From Clostridia bacterium (GTDB lineage Bacteria; Bacillota_A; Clostridia; Oscillospirales; CAG-272): 6,140 nt of DNA. Below the pieces are notes generated by a model. It had not been told where the DNA came from and searched no databases. It saw only the letters and a program-made list of their open reading frames with translations. The stretch covers positions 1 to 6,140 of the forward strand of contig JAGAIH010000247.1 in NCBI GenBank assembly GCA_017626655.1, given 5' to 3'. This document shows positions 5,728-6,140 of this stretch, piece after piece (position 1 is the stretch's first letter; each line of letters starts with the position of its first letter). Made by a program: the position numbers and the translations under genes.

Positions 5728-5734
5728 AACCAGT

Positions 5735-6140
5735 ATGAACAAGAAACTCGTATGCTTGACTCTGAGCATATTGATGTTGCTGACCTGCGTTTTCGCGAGC
5801 TGTACTCCCAAGACCTCTACCGAAGAGGAAGGCGAGACGGTCGACAACAGCGCGAAGACCATCACCATGTGGGTCGTCACCGAGGACGAGACCACCGACG
5901 AGGCCAAGGAGGCTGTCAACGAGGCCTTCGCCAAGATCACCAAGGCAAAGTTCAAGACCAACGTGGTCATTCAGTTCTGCACCGAGGACGAGTACTACGA
6001 GAAGCTTGAGGGCGCCATCAAGGCCGCTCAGGATCTGATCGAGCTGGAGGCCAGACGCGCCAAGGAGCTGAGACCGTACACCCAGGCTCACAAGCGCGAG
6101 GGCAAGGATAACGCCACCCTGACCTCCGAGTTCTACGCCG
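5735..6140 (+). CDS. Lipoprotein, probable extracellular solute-binding protein (3' end outside window)
   Basis: The frame is open from the ATG at 5735 to the right edge, giving 135 visible residues. The N-terminus is a lipoprotein signal peptide: MNKK, then a hydrophobic core (about 5-20), then VFASC with the likely lipidated Cys at 23. C18 is a second, less well placed cysteine. A polar Thr/Glu-rich linker (24-44) follows, then KTITMWVVTED near 45-55, which resembles the first beta strand of ABC-transporter family 1 solute-binding proteins. The segment KITKAKFKTNVVIQF followed by TEDEYYEKLE is, as far as I recall, typical of large solute-binding lipoproteins in gut Clostridia. It would be anchored on the outer face of the membrane and capture a ligand, perhaps a sugar or oligosaccharide, for an ABC importer. 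No permease or ATPase gene lies in the window, so the substrate is unknown. Lipoprotein nature is well supported; the binding-protein family is an inference from the N-terminal quarter or so only. Confidence 0.8.
   Translation, partial: MNKKLVCLTLSILMLLTCVFASCTPKTSTEEEGETVDNSAKTITMWVVTEDETTDEAKEAVNEAFAKITKAKFKTNVVIQFCTEDEYYEKLEGAIKAAQDLIELEARRAKELRPYTQAHKREGKDNATLTSEFYA

Larger units (their letters stand above)
5409..5734. other. 326-bp intergenic region after rpoD
   Basis: No credible gene is seen. The only sizeable open frame (TTG at 5410 to 5658) has no Shine-Dalgarno site, no recognisable protein features, and runs into the promoter at 5638. The region is AT-richer than its flanks and holds several inverted repeats (5450-5486, 5506-5528, 5569-5604), a direct repeat (5611-5630), a strong promoter (5638-5666) and a 60-base leader for the lipoprotein gene. 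The leader contains an imperfect bulged stem (ACGC 5681-5684 with GCGT 5698-5701, and GTA 5685-5687 with TAC 5692-5694) of doubtful meaning. I find no classical GC stem plus T-run terminator for rpoD here. Confidence 0.7.

Noticed and set aside
5752..6009. Alternative frame inside the lipoprotein gene
   Set aside because: It lacks a ribosome binding site and has an Arg/Gly/His-rich shadow composition, while the frame from 5735 has a signal peptide, a lipobox and a strong Shine-Dalgarno.

Overview
The window looks like chromosomal DNA from a fairly GC-rich member of the Clostridia, probably an Oscillospiraceae/Ruminococcaceae-type gut anaerobe. Three things suggest this: the gene order dgt-dnaG-rpoD, which is common in Clostridia; strong purine-rich Shine-Dalgarno sites at 5-9 bases; and GC-rich genes separated by clearly AT-richer gaps with consensus sigma-A promoters. 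The assignment is an inference from protein style and gene order, with no database search.

Layout. Positions 1-1073 (minus strand) hold a helix-turn-helix regulator fused to a multi-pass membrane domain, cut by the left edge. The divergent gap 1074-1368 carries a good promoter for that regulator, a weak promoter candidate for the rightward genes, and five copies of a GCGGGAAWTT-like motif in both orientations. Then, all on the plus strand, come dgt (1369-2394, HD-domain dNTP triphosphohydrolase), dnaG (2391-4190, primase; ATGA overlap with dgt) and rpoD/sigA (4260-5408, primary sigma factor). A 326-base gap (5409-5734) holds several inverted repeats, a 10-bp-period direct repeat and a near-perfect sigma-A promoter. 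This promoter drives a lipoprotein gene (5735 to the right edge) that resembles an extracellular solute-binding protein.

How the genes fit together. The three plus-strand genes form a housekeeping cluster for macromolecular synthesis: dNTP pool control, primer synthesis at the replication fork, and the main promoter-recognition factor. It is the clostridial counterpart of the rpsU-dnaG-rpoD arrangement of enterobacteria. The flanking genes appear to be separate transcription units: a divergent membrane-tethered regulator on the left and a surface lipoprotein with its own promoter on the right.

I see no mobile element, CRISPR array, tRNA, rRNA or defence system, and nothing that is clearly a new biological system. 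The items most worth a second look are non-coding: the repeated motif in the divergent control region, the palindrome and hairpin between dnaG and rpoD, the repeated inverted-repeat elements after rpoD, and the phased direct repeat upstream of the lipoprotein promoter.
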